A stretch of DNA of 64,000 bases from Paenibacillus sp. HW567 (GCF_000374185.1 NZ_KB910518.1:674196-738195), one strand, 5' to 3'. Shown: positions 1 to 9,048, numbered from the stretch's first letter. Notes: a model not told the origin generated them from the letters alone. Numbers and translations: made by a program.

Positions 1-2
1 TT

Positions 3-830
3 ATATACGGAACAGACAATTTATTGTTATCAATCTTTACAAACGTTAGTATTGTAGGGATATACTCAAATTATACTTTGATTTTTAATGCGGTCAAGGG
101 ATTCTTGTCACAAATATTTGTGGGTACTACTGCAAGTTTTGGGAATTTATTGGCATCTAGTACGGGGATTGATGAAGCAGACAGGATATTTAAGACCATA
201 TTTTTCATTAATTTTTGGCTTACTACTTTTTGTAGTTCTGCTCTATTACTATTAATTAATCCATTTATAAATATATGGATTGGTAGTAGTATGTTGCTGT
301 CAGGATTAGTAATAGTTATATTAGTCTCAAATTTCTACTTAGACACTATGAGAAGTGCAGTAGAATTAGTTAAAAGTGCTGCTGGTCTTTACAGTCCATA
401 CCCTTTTTTTAAATATTGGATAGTTGTTGAAGCATTAATAAATTTATTTTTGGCAGTATTTTTGGCAGGTATACTTAAAATGGGCATGCTTGGAATATTC
501 TTGGCTACTTCAATAAGTACTTTGTTGCCAACTTATATTATGCCATGGAATATATATAAATATGTTTTTAGGAAAAGTTCTAAACAATTTTATTTAAAAC
601 ATTTTGTTTATAATTTCTCTAGTGTAATTGTGGTAGGTGCCACATACATGATAGGAACGAAAATTACATTGGGAAATTTATTTATTGATTTTTTCTTTAA
701 AATAATAATATGTATATTTACACCAAATTTAATGCTACTAGTGTTTTGTAGAACTAAGGAGTTTATTTATTTAAAAGAAAGAATTCAAAAAAGGATTAGA
801 ATGGGAACAAAATTCAAAAAAAATATATGA
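3..830 (+). CDS. Wzx-type polysaccharide flippase, C-terminal part (cut by window edge)
   Basis: The reading frame is open through the left edge, so this is the 3' end of a longer gene; the TTG at 24 is not a real start. The visible protein begins with IYGTDNLLLS and continues NVSIVGIYSNY, a context typical of Wzx/MATE-like oligosaccharide flippases (TDN followed by VGIYSNY). Several hydrophobic membrane segments follow, then a basic tail. Such proteins move undecaprenyl-linked sugar repeats across the membrane. The DNA is much more AT-rich than the rest of the window, which is common for horizontally acquired surface-polysaccharide loci. The family call is good; the transported glycan is unknown. 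Confidence 0.75.
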   Translation: MYGTDNLLLSIFTNVSIVGIYSNYTLIFNAVKGFLSQIFVGTTASFGNLLASSTGIDEADRIFKTIFFINFWLTTFCSSALLLLINPFINIWIGSSMLLSGLVIVILVSNFYLDTMRSAVELVKSAAGLYSPYPFFKYWIVVEALINLFLAVFLAGILKMGMLGIFLATSISTLLPTYIMPWNIYKYVFRKSSKQFYLKHFVYNFSSVIVVGATYMIGTKITLGNLFIDFFFKIIICIFTPNLMLLVFCRTKEFIYLKERIQKRIRMGTKFKKNI

Positions 831-915
831 AATTTAGAAGCCTGGGCAAAAGTTAGTACAGCATCATATTAATAATAGTTAACTTATGGTAGGACAAGGT
901 GTATGCTCCAAAGGA

Positions 916-1095
916 ATGGCGCCCGCACGTTTGCTCAGGATAGCAAAAATTCTGTTGTGGACAGACGAGAATCGTGTGGGCGGCAAACTTTCGGATACCG
1001 CTATTTCTGGGCAACTACACATTCATGCCAACACGGTATAACTGGTTCGCAAAATCTTTGCAGAGAAGGGATTACAGGCTGAATACTGCATATAA
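916..1095 (+). pseudogene. IS630-type transposase remnant (N-terminal helix-turn-helix only)
   Basis: Reading from 916 gives a fragment containing ARLLRIAKILLWTDE, then SDTAISGQLHIHANTV, an in-frame stop, then LVRKIFAEKGLQAEY. This is the layout of the N-terminal HTH region of IS630-family transposases (LLxxDE...SDxxIAxxLxVxxxTVxRVRxRFxEEGLxAAL). The stop inside the HTH and the absence of any DDE domain afterwards show a dead fragment. No terminal repeats were found. Confidence 0.6.
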
Positions 1096-1586
1096 CTTTT
1101 CCATTCTAAACTCGGTGCGATGATCTCCCTGAACTGATATCTAGTTCTTTGATTTGCTGAGGATGTGCACATCTTTTTTACGATGGTAAGCTCATTTTCA
1201 GTGTTGGCAATCCGATTGACCTTTGATTTAATATACTTTTTCTTTTTCCAGCAGTTGGTGTTGCAAAAGGCGAGCCTTTTCAGTGCTGATGTAGAATAGA
1301 GATCTGTTTTCGTAAGTTCTGGTTATTTTTGTAATACGTATTTTGAATGAAACGTATAACTAAATAAACCGATAGAGCTAGCTAAGGGTAGACAACTTAC
1401 TTCGCTTATCTCACTTTTATATGATAGACATAGTATTATAAGCCAAAATTTACATAGCCTAAAGCCCCACTCGAAGAATAGATGCTAAAAACAAGCAAAT
1501 TATTGCTTCTGCATTTTTAATAATGAAGACAGATCCAGGTACAGTTCAAAATTGAATATTTCATAACACTCAAGGGGGGATTTTTT
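1096..1586. other. AT-rich intergenic stretch upstream of galE
   Basis: About 490 bases without a supportable gene in either orientation. It separates the transposase remnant from galE. The only functional element I can point to is the strong ribosome binding site just before galE (AAGGGGGGA at 1572-1580, seven bases before the ATG). No convincing promoter or terminator was seen. Confidence 0.5.
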
Positions 1587-2576
1587 ATGGTTATATTGGT
1601 AACTGGTGGCACAGGCTATATTGGATCACATACCTGCCTCGCCCTGCTAGAGGCTGGGTTTACTGTAATTGTTGCTGATAATTTGTGTAATAGCAGAGCT
1701 GAGACCTTAGATCGAGTTATGCAGATTACAAATAAAGAAATTATTTTCTATGAAATAGATGTAACTAATGCGGCTTCGGTAGAACAGATTTTTACTGATC
1801 ATCGAATTGAAGGTGTTATTCATTTTGCTGCTTATAAAGCAGTTGGTGAGTCTGTGAGAGAACCACTGAAGTACTATCACAATAATATTAACAGCACACT
1901 CGTTCTTGCTGAAGCGTGTCTGAAGCATGAAGTTCGTAGATTTGTGTTAAGTTCGTCGGCTACAGTGTATGGGGAAAATGATGTACCGTTCGTAGAGTCT
2001 ATGAAGCTTCAGCCGACCGCAAATCCGTATGGTGAATCTAAGATAATAAGTGAGCGGATCCTAAGAGATGTAGCCAACGCGAATTCTTGGTTTTCTGTGG
2101 CAATACTTCGCTATTTCAATCCGGTAGGCGCCCATGTGAGCGGTTTAATTGGGGAAGAGCCTAGAGGAACGCCAGGTAATCTAATGCCTTATATAACTCA
2201 AGTAGCCAAAGGTAAGATTGGAAAATTAAGTGTTTTCGGGGGTGATTATCCTACTGTGGATGGTACTGGTGTTAGAGATTATATTCATGTAATGGATTTA
2301 GCAGAAGGGCATGTCGCTGCAATGAATCTTTTAGGAGAAGGAATACATACATACAACCTAGGAACCGGAAAGGGTACCTCGGTTCTAGAACTGATAAGCA
2401 TTTTTGAAGAGGAAGTGGGAATAAAAGTGCCATTTGAAATAATGGAACGCAGGCCAGGTGATATTGCTGAATGTTATGCAGAGGTGAGCAAGGCAAAGGA
2501 AGAACTTTATTGGAATGTCAAAAGAGATATTCGGGATATGTGTCGTGACGCATGGAGATTTGAGAGTAACTTATAG
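1587..2576 (+). CDS. galE: UDP-glucose 4-epimerase
   Basis: Interconverts UDP-glucose and UDP-galactose in the cytosol, supplying galactosyl donors for polysaccharides. The 329-residue protein is full length for the extended short-chain dehydrogenase family. It has the NAD-binding GGTGYIG at 7-13, the catalytic serine region LSSSATVYG at 121-129, and the YxxxK pair Y148/K152. A strong ribosome binding site precedes the ATG. It is flanked by long non-coding gaps, so it is probably transcribed on its own. The neighbourhood (flippase, rmlACB) places it in surface-glycan synthesis; a related UDP-sugar epimerase activity cannot be excluded. Confidence 0.92.
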   Translation: MVILVTGGTGYIGSHTCLALLEAGFTVIVADNLCNSRAETLDRVMQITNKEIIFYEIDVTNAASVEQIFTDHRIEGVIHFAAYKAVGESVREPLKYYHNNINSTLVLAEACLKHEVRRFVLSSSATVYGENDVPFVESMKLQPTANPYGESKIISERILRDVANANSWFSVAILRYFNPVGAHVSGLIGEEPRGTPGNLMPYITQVAKGKIGKLSVFGGDYPTVDGTGVRDYIHVMDLAEGHVAAMNLLGEGIHTYNLGTGKGTSVLELISIFEEEVGIKVPFEIMERRPGDIAECYAEVSKAKEELYWNVKRDIRDMCRDAWRFESNL

Positions 2577-3059
2577 CAATTAGTTCCCCAGATTTACTTA
2601 CGACTCATGGAAGTAGCTACGATTAAGCATAACCAGAAGCAGAATATGCGGATCAATACGTTATGACTATTTTTTGGGGGATAAGGGTATTTATATAAGC
2701 AGAATTAAGACTCTTCTTCTGTTACCATGAGCATAAAATACAGCATAATCGGGTTAAGAAAATCTATAAAGAACACATTTAAAGAGTGTTTCTTTAACAA
2801 AGATTAAAACTTCTATCTTTGGTTCCATCATTTTGACAAGTTGTCTTGTATATGAGACTTTTTTGATCTTTGTTTCTATTCGTGTGCATCAGCCCATTGA
2901 GTAGATGAAGCGTGTGGAACTATGCGGGTGGCGTAGTCTAGGCTTATAGCTGCAGAGCAAGCCACTTGTTTGACGGGGGGGCTGATTATGGTTTGGCTAG
3001 ATCAAGTTTGCATACACACTTTAAGATTAAGGCAATATAACAAGGAGTTGATATGAAAA
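2577..3059. other. Intergenic region between galE and rmlA
   Basis: About 480 bases with no supportable reading frame. An imperfect inverted repeat near 2767-2800 (TAAAGAACAC against GTGTTTCTTTA) could be a weak galE terminator, but no T-run follows. The segment ends with AAGGAG at 3042-3047, the ribosome binding site for rmlA. Confidence 0.4.
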
Positions 3060-3938
3060 TTGAAAGGAATAATTTTAGCCGGAGGCAGTGGCACACGCCT
3101 CTACCCATTAACCATGGTAACCAGTAAACAACTTTTACCAGTTTACGACAAACCCATGATCTACTATCCTTTATCCACTTTGATGCTGGCTGGTATTAAT
3201 GACATCTTGATCATTTCTACGCCTGAGGATACGCCAAGATTCGAAAGTCTCTTTGGGGATGGATCTCAGTTTGGCATATCCTTACAATACATTGTTCAAC
3301 CTAGTCCTGACGGTTTAGCTCAGGCTTTTATTTTGGGTGAATCGTTCATCGGTGATGACTCTGTAGCTATGATTCTAGGCGATAACATTTACTATGGAAA
3401 TGGAATTCGAAAAATTCTCAAGCGATCTTCGGAAAAAGGACATGGTGCAACGGTATTTGGTTATCATGTACAAGATCCTGAGCGTTTTGGTGTGGTTGAA
3501 TTTAGTGAAGAGGGCAAAGTGCTTAGTGTGGAAGAAAAGCCGACTCATCCTAAATCAAATTATGCTGTTACTGGCCTGTATTTCTATGATAATCGTGTCG
3601 TAGAGATTGCCAAGAGCGTGAAGCCTTCTTCGAGAGGGGAACTTGAAATCACATCAATAAATGAGGCTTATCTTCAGCTTGGTGAATTGGACGTTGAACT
3701 ACTTGGCCGAGGTTTTACCTGGCTGGATACTGGAACTCATCAGAGTCTTGTGGATGCAACTAATTTTGTTAGAACAATTGAAGATCATCAAGGGATTAAG
3801 ATTGCTGCTCTTGAGGAGATTGCTTATATTAATGGCTGGATTACCAAAGAACATTTATTGAGCTGTGGGCAAAAGCTAAGTAAAACTGGTTACGGTCAAT
3901 ATTTGATAAAGGTAGCTACCGGAAAGATACAATATTAA
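3060..3938 (+). CDS. rmlA: Glucose-1-phosphate thymidylyltransferase
   Basis: First enzyme of the dTDP-deoxysugar pathway: dTTP + glucose-1-phosphate gives dTDP-glucose. The 292 residues match the family, with the nucleotide-binding loop GGSGTRLYP at 8-16, the downstream [15 protein letters not shown] segment and LGDNIYYG. The frame begins at TTG 3060. An ATG at 3053 lies closer to the AAGGAG site (3042-3047) but is out of frame and ends quickly, so TTG with 12-base spacing is the usable start. It opens an rmlA-rmlC-rmlB run with short gaps. Also called rfbA. Confidence 0.93.
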   Translation: MKGIILAGGSGTRLYPLTMVTSKQLLPVYDKPMIYYPLSTLMLAGINDILIISTPEDTPRFESLFGDGSQFGISLQYIVQPSPDGLAQAFILGESFIGDDSVAMILGDNIYYGNGIRKILKRSSEKGHGATVFGYHVQDPERFGVVEFSEEGKVLSVEEKPTHPKSNYAVTGLYFYDNRVVEIAKSVKPSSRGELEITSINEAYLQLGELDVELLGRGFTWLDTGTHQSLVDATNFVRTIEDHQGIKIAALEEIAYINGWITKEHLLSCGQKLSKTGYGQYLIKVATGKIQY

Positions 3939-3958
3939 GCAGTGAAGGTGTGGAAGAA

Positions 3959-4519
3959 ATGAAGTTAACGGAAACGACGCTGCCTGGTGTGTTTATTGTG
4001 GAGCCGGCGGTATTCGGCGACCATCGCGGATGGTTCATGGAAACATTCAGTGATGCAAAGTTCAGGGAACAAGGAGTCGATATAACTTTCGTTCAGGATA
4101 ACCAGTCGTATTCTGCTGTCAAAGGAACATTGAGAGGGCTCCATTATCAGTTGAATCCTAAAGCTCAAACCAAGATTGTTCGTTGCACACGTGGAGTGAT
4201 ATTCGATGTTGCTGTGGATATTAGGCAGGGCAGTCCTACATACAGAAAGTGGTTCGGCATAGAGTTAAGTGAAGAAAATAAGAAACAACTATTGATTCCG
4301 AAGGGGTTCGCACATGGATTTATGACACTTACTGAGAATGTTGAGGTTCAATATAAATGTGATGAGATGTACGCAGCTGAATGTGATGGTGGCATCCTGT
4401 GGAATGATCCAACCATTGGTGTTGAGTGGCCTTTACATGTTGCTCCGATATTATCAGGCAAGGATGAGAGAGCCCCTTTGCTAAGGGATGCTAATCATAA
4501 TTTTACTTATGACCGCTAG
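3959..4519 (+). CDS. rmlC: dTDP-4-dehydrorhamnose 3,5-epimerase
   Basis: Epimerises dTDP-4-keto-6-deoxyglucose at C3 and C5 to dTDP-4-keto-L-rhamnose. It is a 186-residue cupin with RGLHYQ (H62 is the expected catalytic base), DVAVDIRQGSPTY, PKGFAHGF and a tyrosine at 132 in the general-acid region. I chose ATG 3959 over the in-frame GTG 3950 because MKLTETTLPGV is the usual family start and the GAAGG site sits at a workable distance. It lies about 20 bases after rmlA and 37 before rmlB. Also called rfbC. Confidence 0.93.
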   Translation: MKLTETTLPGVFIVEPAVFGDHRGWFMETFSDAKFREQGVDITFVQDNQSYSAVKGTLRGLHYQLNPKAQTKIVRCTRGVIFDVAVDIRQGSPTYRKWFGIELSEENKKQLLIPKGFAHGFMTLTENVEVQYKCDEMYAAECDGGILWNDPTIGVEWPLHVAPILSGKDERAPLLRDANHNFTYDR

Positions 4520-4556
4520 GGCTGTTATTCAAGTAGATGAATCTGAGGTGTATTGA

Positions 4557-5552
4557 ATGATCAGGAAAAAATTGCTGATTACTGGCGGTGCCGGTTTTAT
4601 CGGTGGTAACTTTGTACAATACATGGTTGATAAGTATTCGGATTACGATGTCGTTAATCTGGATTTGTTAACCTATGCCGGTGATTTGACAAAGCACGCA
4701 CAGATTGAGGGGAAAGCTAACTATCGGTTTGTACTAGCAGATATTGCTGACCGCGAGGCGGTGATGTCTCTATTTGAACAAGAACAATTTGATTTTGTAG
4801 TGCATTTTGCAGCAGAAAGTCATGTAGACCGTTCCATTACAGATCCTGCTGTATTCGTTCGAACGAATGTGATGGGGACGCAAGTGCTGCTGGATGCTTC
4901 CAGAAAGATAGGAATCTCCAAATTTGTTCATGTCTCGACCGATGAGGTGTATGGGGAACTGGATTTTGATCCGACTGTCTTCTTCACGGAGGAGACTCCC
5001 TTGCAACCTAATAGCCCGTATAGTGTCAGTAAAGCAGCTTCAGATCTGCTGGTTAGGGCTTATCATGAAACGTTCGGCTTGCCGATAAACATTACCCGGT
5101 GCTCCAATAATTACGGTCCCTACCATTTCCCGGAGAAGCTGATTCCCCTGACAATATCGAAAGTCCTGAATGAACAGAAGGTCCCTGTCTATGGAGATGG
5201 CAAAAATATTCGGGATTGGCTGCATGTCTGGGATCACTGTGCTGCTATTGACCTCGTGCTGCACACAGGTGTAAGTGGTGAAGTGTATAACGTAGGTGGT
5301 CATAATGAATGCACGAATCTCGAAGTAGTTAAGACCATCATACAGACGTTGGGGAAATCTGAGAATTTGATTGAATTTGTTACTGACCGTCTAGGTCATG
5401 ACAAACGTTACGCAATTGATCCTACCAAACTGGAGAAATTGGGCTGGAAACCAACCTATACATTTGAGACAGGGATTGCGCAGACTATACAGTGGTATAC
5501 AGAGAATGTGGAATGGTGGGAACAAATTCTTAGCAGTGAGTATCGGAAGTAG
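4557..5552 (+). CDS. rmlB: dTDP-glucose 4,6-dehydratase
   Basis: Converts dTDP-glucose to dTDP-4-keto-6-deoxyglucose, the branch point for rhamnose and for 4-amino-4,6-dideoxy sugars. The 331-residue SDR protein has GGAGFIGGNF at 10-19, the diagnostic T128-D129-E130 triad in VSTDEVYG, Y155/K159 in SPYSVSKA, and RCSNNYGPYHFPEKL. It follows rmlC in the same direction. No rmlD follows, so this run alone cannot make dTDP-L-rhamnose. Also called rfbB. Confidence 0.94.
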   Translation: MIRKKLLITGGAGFIGGNFVQYMVDKYSDYDVVNLDLLTYAGDLTKHAQIEGKANYRFVLADIADREAVMSLFEQEQFDFVVHFAAESHVDRSITDPAVFVRTNVMGTQVLLDASRKIGISKFVHVSTDEVYGELDFDPTVFFTEETPLQPNSPYSVSKAASDLLVRAYHETFGLPINITRCSNNYGPYHFPEKLIPLTISKVLNEQKVPVYGDGKNIRDWLHVWDHCAAIDLVLHTGVSGEVYNVGGHNECTNLEVVKTIIQTLGKSENLIEFVTDRLGHDKRYAIDPTKLEKLGWKPTYTFETGIAQTIQWYTENVEWWEQILSSEYRK

Positions 5553-5555
5553 CTT

Positions 5556-6200
5556 ATGAATAGTAAAAATACTAGTAAGAAGGCGGGAAAGCACAGGAAA
5601 AGAATCCTCTTTCTGTACTTGCCCATTCTGCTAATTCTTCTCTTGTTCTTTACTGCAGGCCGCTTCCTTCCCTTAATGCAACCACCCCAGCAAGCCCACG
5701 TTATCATCGTACTCAGCGGGGGAGCAGGTAGAGTGGAACAAGGGGCAGAGTTATACCAAGCTGGTTATGCTCCCTATCTGCTTCTTTCCAATTCCAAAGA
5801 ATCAACCAGCGCCTCCGGCGACATGCTCCAAACTGCCCTTGCTCTTGGCATCCCTACGGATGCCATCCTGACCGAAAATGCAGCGCTAAGCACCTATCAG
5901 AATGCGGAGCTGACGCTTCCGATCATGAAGCAGCACGGCTTTACTTCTGCTATTGTGGTTTCTTCTGAATTTCATATGCGGCGGGTGAAGTTGCTTTTTG
6001 ATCATGTCTATAAGAAATCGGGCATTGAACTGACGTATATCGGCTCAGATTCGGGCTACAACGCTAAGTCTTGGTGGAGTGACCGTTACAGCCGGGAAAC
6101 AACCTTCAACGAATATACTAAAATGATTGGCAACTTTTTCGGTTATAATGGTCCCGAGGCCAAAGATGCCTTGGATCAAATCAAGCGCTGGTTTCGCTGA
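5556..6200 (+). CDS. DUF218 (YdcF/SanA-like) membrane-anchored protein
   Basis: 214 residues: a basic N-terminus, one membrane segment at about 18-38, then an extracellular DUF218 domain containing HVIIVLSGG, the ENAALSTYQNA stretch and AIVVSSEFHMRR. DUF218 proteins are linked to envelope integrity, but their reaction is not settled. It starts four bases after rmlB and so is probably co-transcribed with the dTDP-sugar genes. A role in envelope glycan handling is inference from position only. Confidence 0.8.
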   Translation: MNSKNTSKKAGKHRKRILFLYLPILLILLLFFTAGRFLPLMQPPQQAHVIIVLSGGAGRVEQGAELYQAGYAPYLLLSNSKESTSASGDMLQTALALGIPTDAILTENAALSTYQNAELTLPIMKQHGFTSAIVVSSEFHMRRVKLLFDHVYKKSGIELTYIGSDSGYNAKSWWSDRYSRETTFNEYTKMIGNFFGYNGPEAKDALDQIKRWFR

Positions 6201-6345
6201 AACCAAGCCATCGTGGAACAGTACCGTTCATTCCTACTAATCTATTCAATTATTTTCCTCCCACTTACACAAACCGACATACAAAATAGGCATCCCGGTC
6301 TATAATTAGGGACAAATCTATTTTGTGATGTAGGAGAGAAGTCCC

Positions 6346-6513
6346 TTGCCAAACTATTATTTTAAGGAAGTGTGGACACCTTTGCGGTGGGTACATATCT
6401 GGTTCTATCGGGATGATCAGGATCGGCTGTGGGTGAAGGTGGGAGCGAAGCGGCGGAGGCTGGTGGGTAAGCAGGGAATTGAAGCGGAAAGGGAAACGGA
6501 AACGGATGCCTAA
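6346..6513 (+). CDS. Small basic/aromatic protein, 55 residues, unrecognised
   Basis: A TTG at 6346 sits eight bases after a good AGGAGAG site and opens a 55-residue frame: LPNYYFKEVWTPLRWVHIWF, then YRDDQDRLWVKVGAKRRR and a Glu/Thr tail. The upstream TATAAT (6301-6306) and downstream hairpin (6535-6571) make it a plausible single-gene unit. Tryptophan, tyrosine and arginine are abundant and their spacing looks like a protein rather than chance. I recognise no family and assign no function. Confidence 0.5.
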   Translation: MPNYYFKEVWTPLRWVHIWFYRDDQDRLWVKVGAKRRRLVGKQGIEAERETETDA

Positions 6514-6534
6514 TGGTCGTGTCAGATGGTAGAG

Positions 6535-6571
6535 AAGCTCAAGTCATTTAGCGGACTTGGGTTTCTTTTTT
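6535..6571 (+). terminator. Rho-independent terminator after the 55-residue gene
   Basis: CTCAAGTC and GACTTGGG arms enclose the loop ATTTAGCG and are followed by TTTCTTTTTT. The position, about 25 bases after the stop of the small gene, fits its terminator. Confidence 0.6.
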
Positions 6572-6680
6572 GCGCTTATGTTAAGATGGCGTACCGTGGT
6601 GCTCGGAGTTGTTTTTTCTATTCTTCCATTCATATAGTGAAAATATGTCCTAAGAACTATTACCTTTTACATAGTTGATG

Positions 6681-6686
6681 TATAAT
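6681..6686 (+). promoter_or_regulatory. Probable -10 element (TATAAT) of the SLH-repeat gene
   Basis: A perfect TATAAT lies about 95 bases before the start of the SLH protein, in an otherwise empty AT-rich stretch after the preceding terminator. I see no good -35 hexamer at 17 bases, so the assignment is tentative. The implied leader is about 85 bases long. Confidence 0.35.
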
Positions 6687-6779
6687 TATTCCTGCAAGAT
6701 TAGCTGGCTGCGCTTTGGTTTTGTGAGATTAGAGAGTAGCAGCCGGGAATGCTGAATATTTTTCTGGGGGCGATGGATA

Positions 6780-8972
6780 GTGCGGGGAAGAGGGTATAAG
6801 GTGCTGGCAGCGTGGGTGATGCTGCTGAGTTTGCTGTTTGGGGGAGTTGCGAGTGCGGCTACAGTGGTGCAGCAGACCTCATCTTATGTATTTGTGGATG
6901 TTAAGACAACCTATTGGGCCAATGAGGCTATTCAGAGCATGGCGAATCAGGGGATTATTACCGGTAATCCAGACGGCTCCTTTAAGCCGGAAGCGGCGAT
7001 TACGCGTGAACAGCTTGCTAAGCTGATTACACTTACTTTTGGGCTGGATCTGGTATCGGACGGGACACAGACCTTCTCGGATGTGACTCCTTCCTCCTGG
7101 TCTTACAAGTATGTAGAGACTGCCAAGGAATACCTTACGGGGTATTTTCCTGCGAAGGGGAAACCTTTTTTTGATCCGCAGGCGAATGCTACCCGTGAAG
7201 ATGTTGCGGTAGCGCTGGTGCGCGCGATGGGGCTGGACACTGATAATGTGGATGCCGACAGTGTGCTAGGCTATAAATTCAGTGATTATGAGGATGTTAC
7301 GCCGCAGCTTGCTAATGAAGTGGCTGTAGCGGTGGACAAGAAATTAATCCAGGGGTTTCCCGATGGCACCTTCAGACCGAATAGCGCGATTAATCGTGCT
7401 TCTGTCGCTACCCTGTTGTACCGGGTGTTGAAATCGTCGTATACCACTGCTACACAGGATGTGAAGCTGGACGTACAGGTTCCGCAGCAGGTATCTGACA
7501 AAACGGTTAAGGTTACGGGCAAAGTGAACGCGGACGCGAAGGTCTACATCAATGATGAAGAAGTAGAGAATACGGACGGAGCCTTTGCAGAGGCCTATGA
7601 TCTGGATGGGGGAGAGAAGACTTACGAATTTGTATTCAAGGCTGTTCTCCCGAACGGACGCTCCAAGACGGTCACGAAGCAGGTTACTTATCAGACCTCG
7701 GGACCCAAGCTGACGGTGCAGGCTCCGGAAACGGCGAATCAGCTTACGGTCAAGATCACCGGGAAGGTTACGGACAGCGGCGATAACGATCCAGAGGTTA
7801 CGATTAATGACGAATCGGCTTATGTCGCTTACAACGGGGAGTTCAGCGAAGAGCTGACCTTGAAGGAAGGCCTGAACAAAATTGTGGTGACTGCAGTCAA
7901 TAAATATGACAAGAAGGCGGTCGTGGAGAAGCAGATTATGGTTAGCTTGGGCGGGCCTGTGCTGACGCTGGATCTGATTCCTGAGACGAGCAGCAGCAAG
8001 ACCATAACCCTGAGCGGAAAAGCTACCGACAAGAACGACAGCTATCCGAAGATTTATCTGAACGACGAGCTGGTGGGCAGCTACGGCTCCTTCGAGAAGA
8101 CGGTAACGCTCAAGGAGGGGGATAACGTCTTTACGTTCAAAGCTACGAATAAGCTGGGCAAAAGCTCGACTGTAATTACCAAAACCATTAACTTCAGTGT
8201 GGGCGGGCCTGTGCTGACGCTGGATCTGATTCCTGAGACGAGCAGCAGCAAGACCGTAACCCTGAGCGGAAAAGCTACCGACAAGAACGACAGCTACCCG
8301 AAGATTTATCTGAACGACGAGCTGGTGGGCAGCTACGGCTCCTTCGAGAAGACGGTAACGCTCAAAGAGGGCGCCAATGTGTTCACCTTTAAGGCAACGA
8401 ACAGCCTCGGCAAAAGCTCGCCAGCGGTCACCAAGACGATAACCTTCAATGTCGGCGGGCCTGTGCTGACGCTGGACCAGGTTCCGGCAACGAGCAGCAG
8501 CAAATCTGTAACCTTAAGCGGAACAGCTACCGACAAGAACGACAGCTATCCGAAGATCTATGTGAACGACGAGCTGGTGGGCAGCTACGGTTCCTTTAAT
8601 AAGACGGTAACTCTTAAGGAAGGCGAGAATGTCTTCACTTTCAAGGCTACCAATAATTTGGGCAAAAGCTCAGAGGTGATTACGAAGACGATCACCTTTG
8701 CGGTGGGCGGACCGGAGCTGACGCTGGACTACATCCCGGAAACAACAACCAGTAAGCAGATTACGCTTAGCGGTAATGCCAAGGATGCGAACGACAGCTA
8801 TCCGAAGATTTATCTGAACGATGAGCTGGTGGGCAGCTATGGCAGCTTCAGTACATCGGTCACTCTCAAAGAAGGCAGCAATACCTTTGTGTTCAAAGTC
8901 ACCAACAGCTTCGGCAAGGTAACTACGATTGAGAAGACTGTAGTTTATACCCCTGCACCAGTCAAAGAATAG
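6780..8972 (+). CDS. Secreted S-layer-homology protein with six Ig-like repeats
   Basis: 730 residues. A signal peptide (about 1-26, cut near ASA-A) is followed by three SLH domains (about 37-85, 99-152 and 167-217), which bind pyruvylated secondary wall polymer. From about 228 there are six Ig-like repeats of about 80-85 residues, each with TLSGKATD-, YPKIYLNDELVGSYGSF- and TLKEGxNVFTFKATN-like strands; the last four are nearly identical. There is no enzymatic domain, so it is probably an adhesin-like or structural wall protein. Start: GTG 6780 after a G-rich site; the ATG at 6773 is out of frame. Lying beside glycan genes, it could carry their product, but that is inference. Confidence 0.85.
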   Translation: MRGRGYKVLAAWVMLLSLLFGGVASAATVVQQTSSYVFVDVKTTYWANEAIQSMANQGIITGNPDGSFKPEAAITREQLAKLITLTFGLDLVSDGTQTFSDVTPSSWSYKYVETAKEYLTGYFPAKGKPFFDPQANATREDVAVALVRAMGLDTDNVDADSVLGYKFSDYEDVTPQLANEVAVAVDKKLIQGFPDGTFRPNSAINRASVATLLYRVLKSSYTTATQDVKLDVQVPQQVSDKTVKVTGKVNADAKVYINDEEVENTDGAFAEAYDLDGGEKTYEFVFKAVLPNGRSKTVTKQVTYQTSGPKLTVQAPETANQLTVKITGKVTDSGDNDPEVTINDESAYVAYNGEFSEELTLKEGLNKIVVTAVNKYDKKAVVEKQIMVSLGGPVLTLDLIPETSSSKTITLSGKATDKNDSYPKIYLNDELVGSYGSFEKTVTLKEGDNVFTFKATNKLGKSSTVITKTINFSVGGPVLTLDLIPETSSSKTVTLSGKATDKNDSYPKIYLNDELVGSYGSFEKTVTLKEGANVFTFKATNSLGKSSPAVTKTITFNVGGPVLTLDQVPATSSSKSVTLSGTATDKNDSYPKIYVNDELVGSYGSFNKTVTLKEGENVFTFKATNNLGKSSEVITKTITFAVGGPELTLDYIPETTTSKQITLSGNAKDANDSYPKIYLNDELVGSYGSFSTSVTLKEGSNTFVFKVTNSFGKVTTIEKTVVYTPAPVKE
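7951..8958 (+). repeat. Four tandem 252-bp repeats encoding Ig-like domains
   Basis: Units start at about 7951, 8203, 8455 and 8707, each beginning with a GCGGGCCTGTGCTGACGCTGG-like sequence. 252 bp is exactly 84 codons. The first two units are almost identical at the DNA level, including synonymous positions, which points to recent duplication or gene conversion. Two older, diverged units precede them (from about 7460 and 7700). Confidence 0.9.
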
Positions 8973-9010
8973 TGCTCTAATCATTTTCATGCATTTGCGT
9001 TAAAATGCAC

Positions 9011-9048
9011 AAATAAAAACGGCTGCCCTCGGGCAGCCGTTTTTTACG
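9011..9048. terminator. Bidirectional terminator between SLH gene and aminotransferase
   Basis: The palindrome ACGGCTGCCC-TC-GGGCAGCCGT at 9019-9040 has an A-run before it and a T-run after it, so it can stop both the rightward SLH transcript and the leftward aminotransferase transcript. Confidence 0.9.

Noticed and set aside
1140..1330. Reverse-strand open stretches containing NRIANTENELTIVKKM and ENRSLFYISTEKARLLQHQL
   Set aside because: Protein-like in places but in different frames, with stops and no start or site. Possibly another degraded mobile-element piece, but not enough to call.
2767..2800. galE terminator
   Set aside because: The inverted repeat is imperfect and no T-run follows; mentioned only in the intergenic entry.
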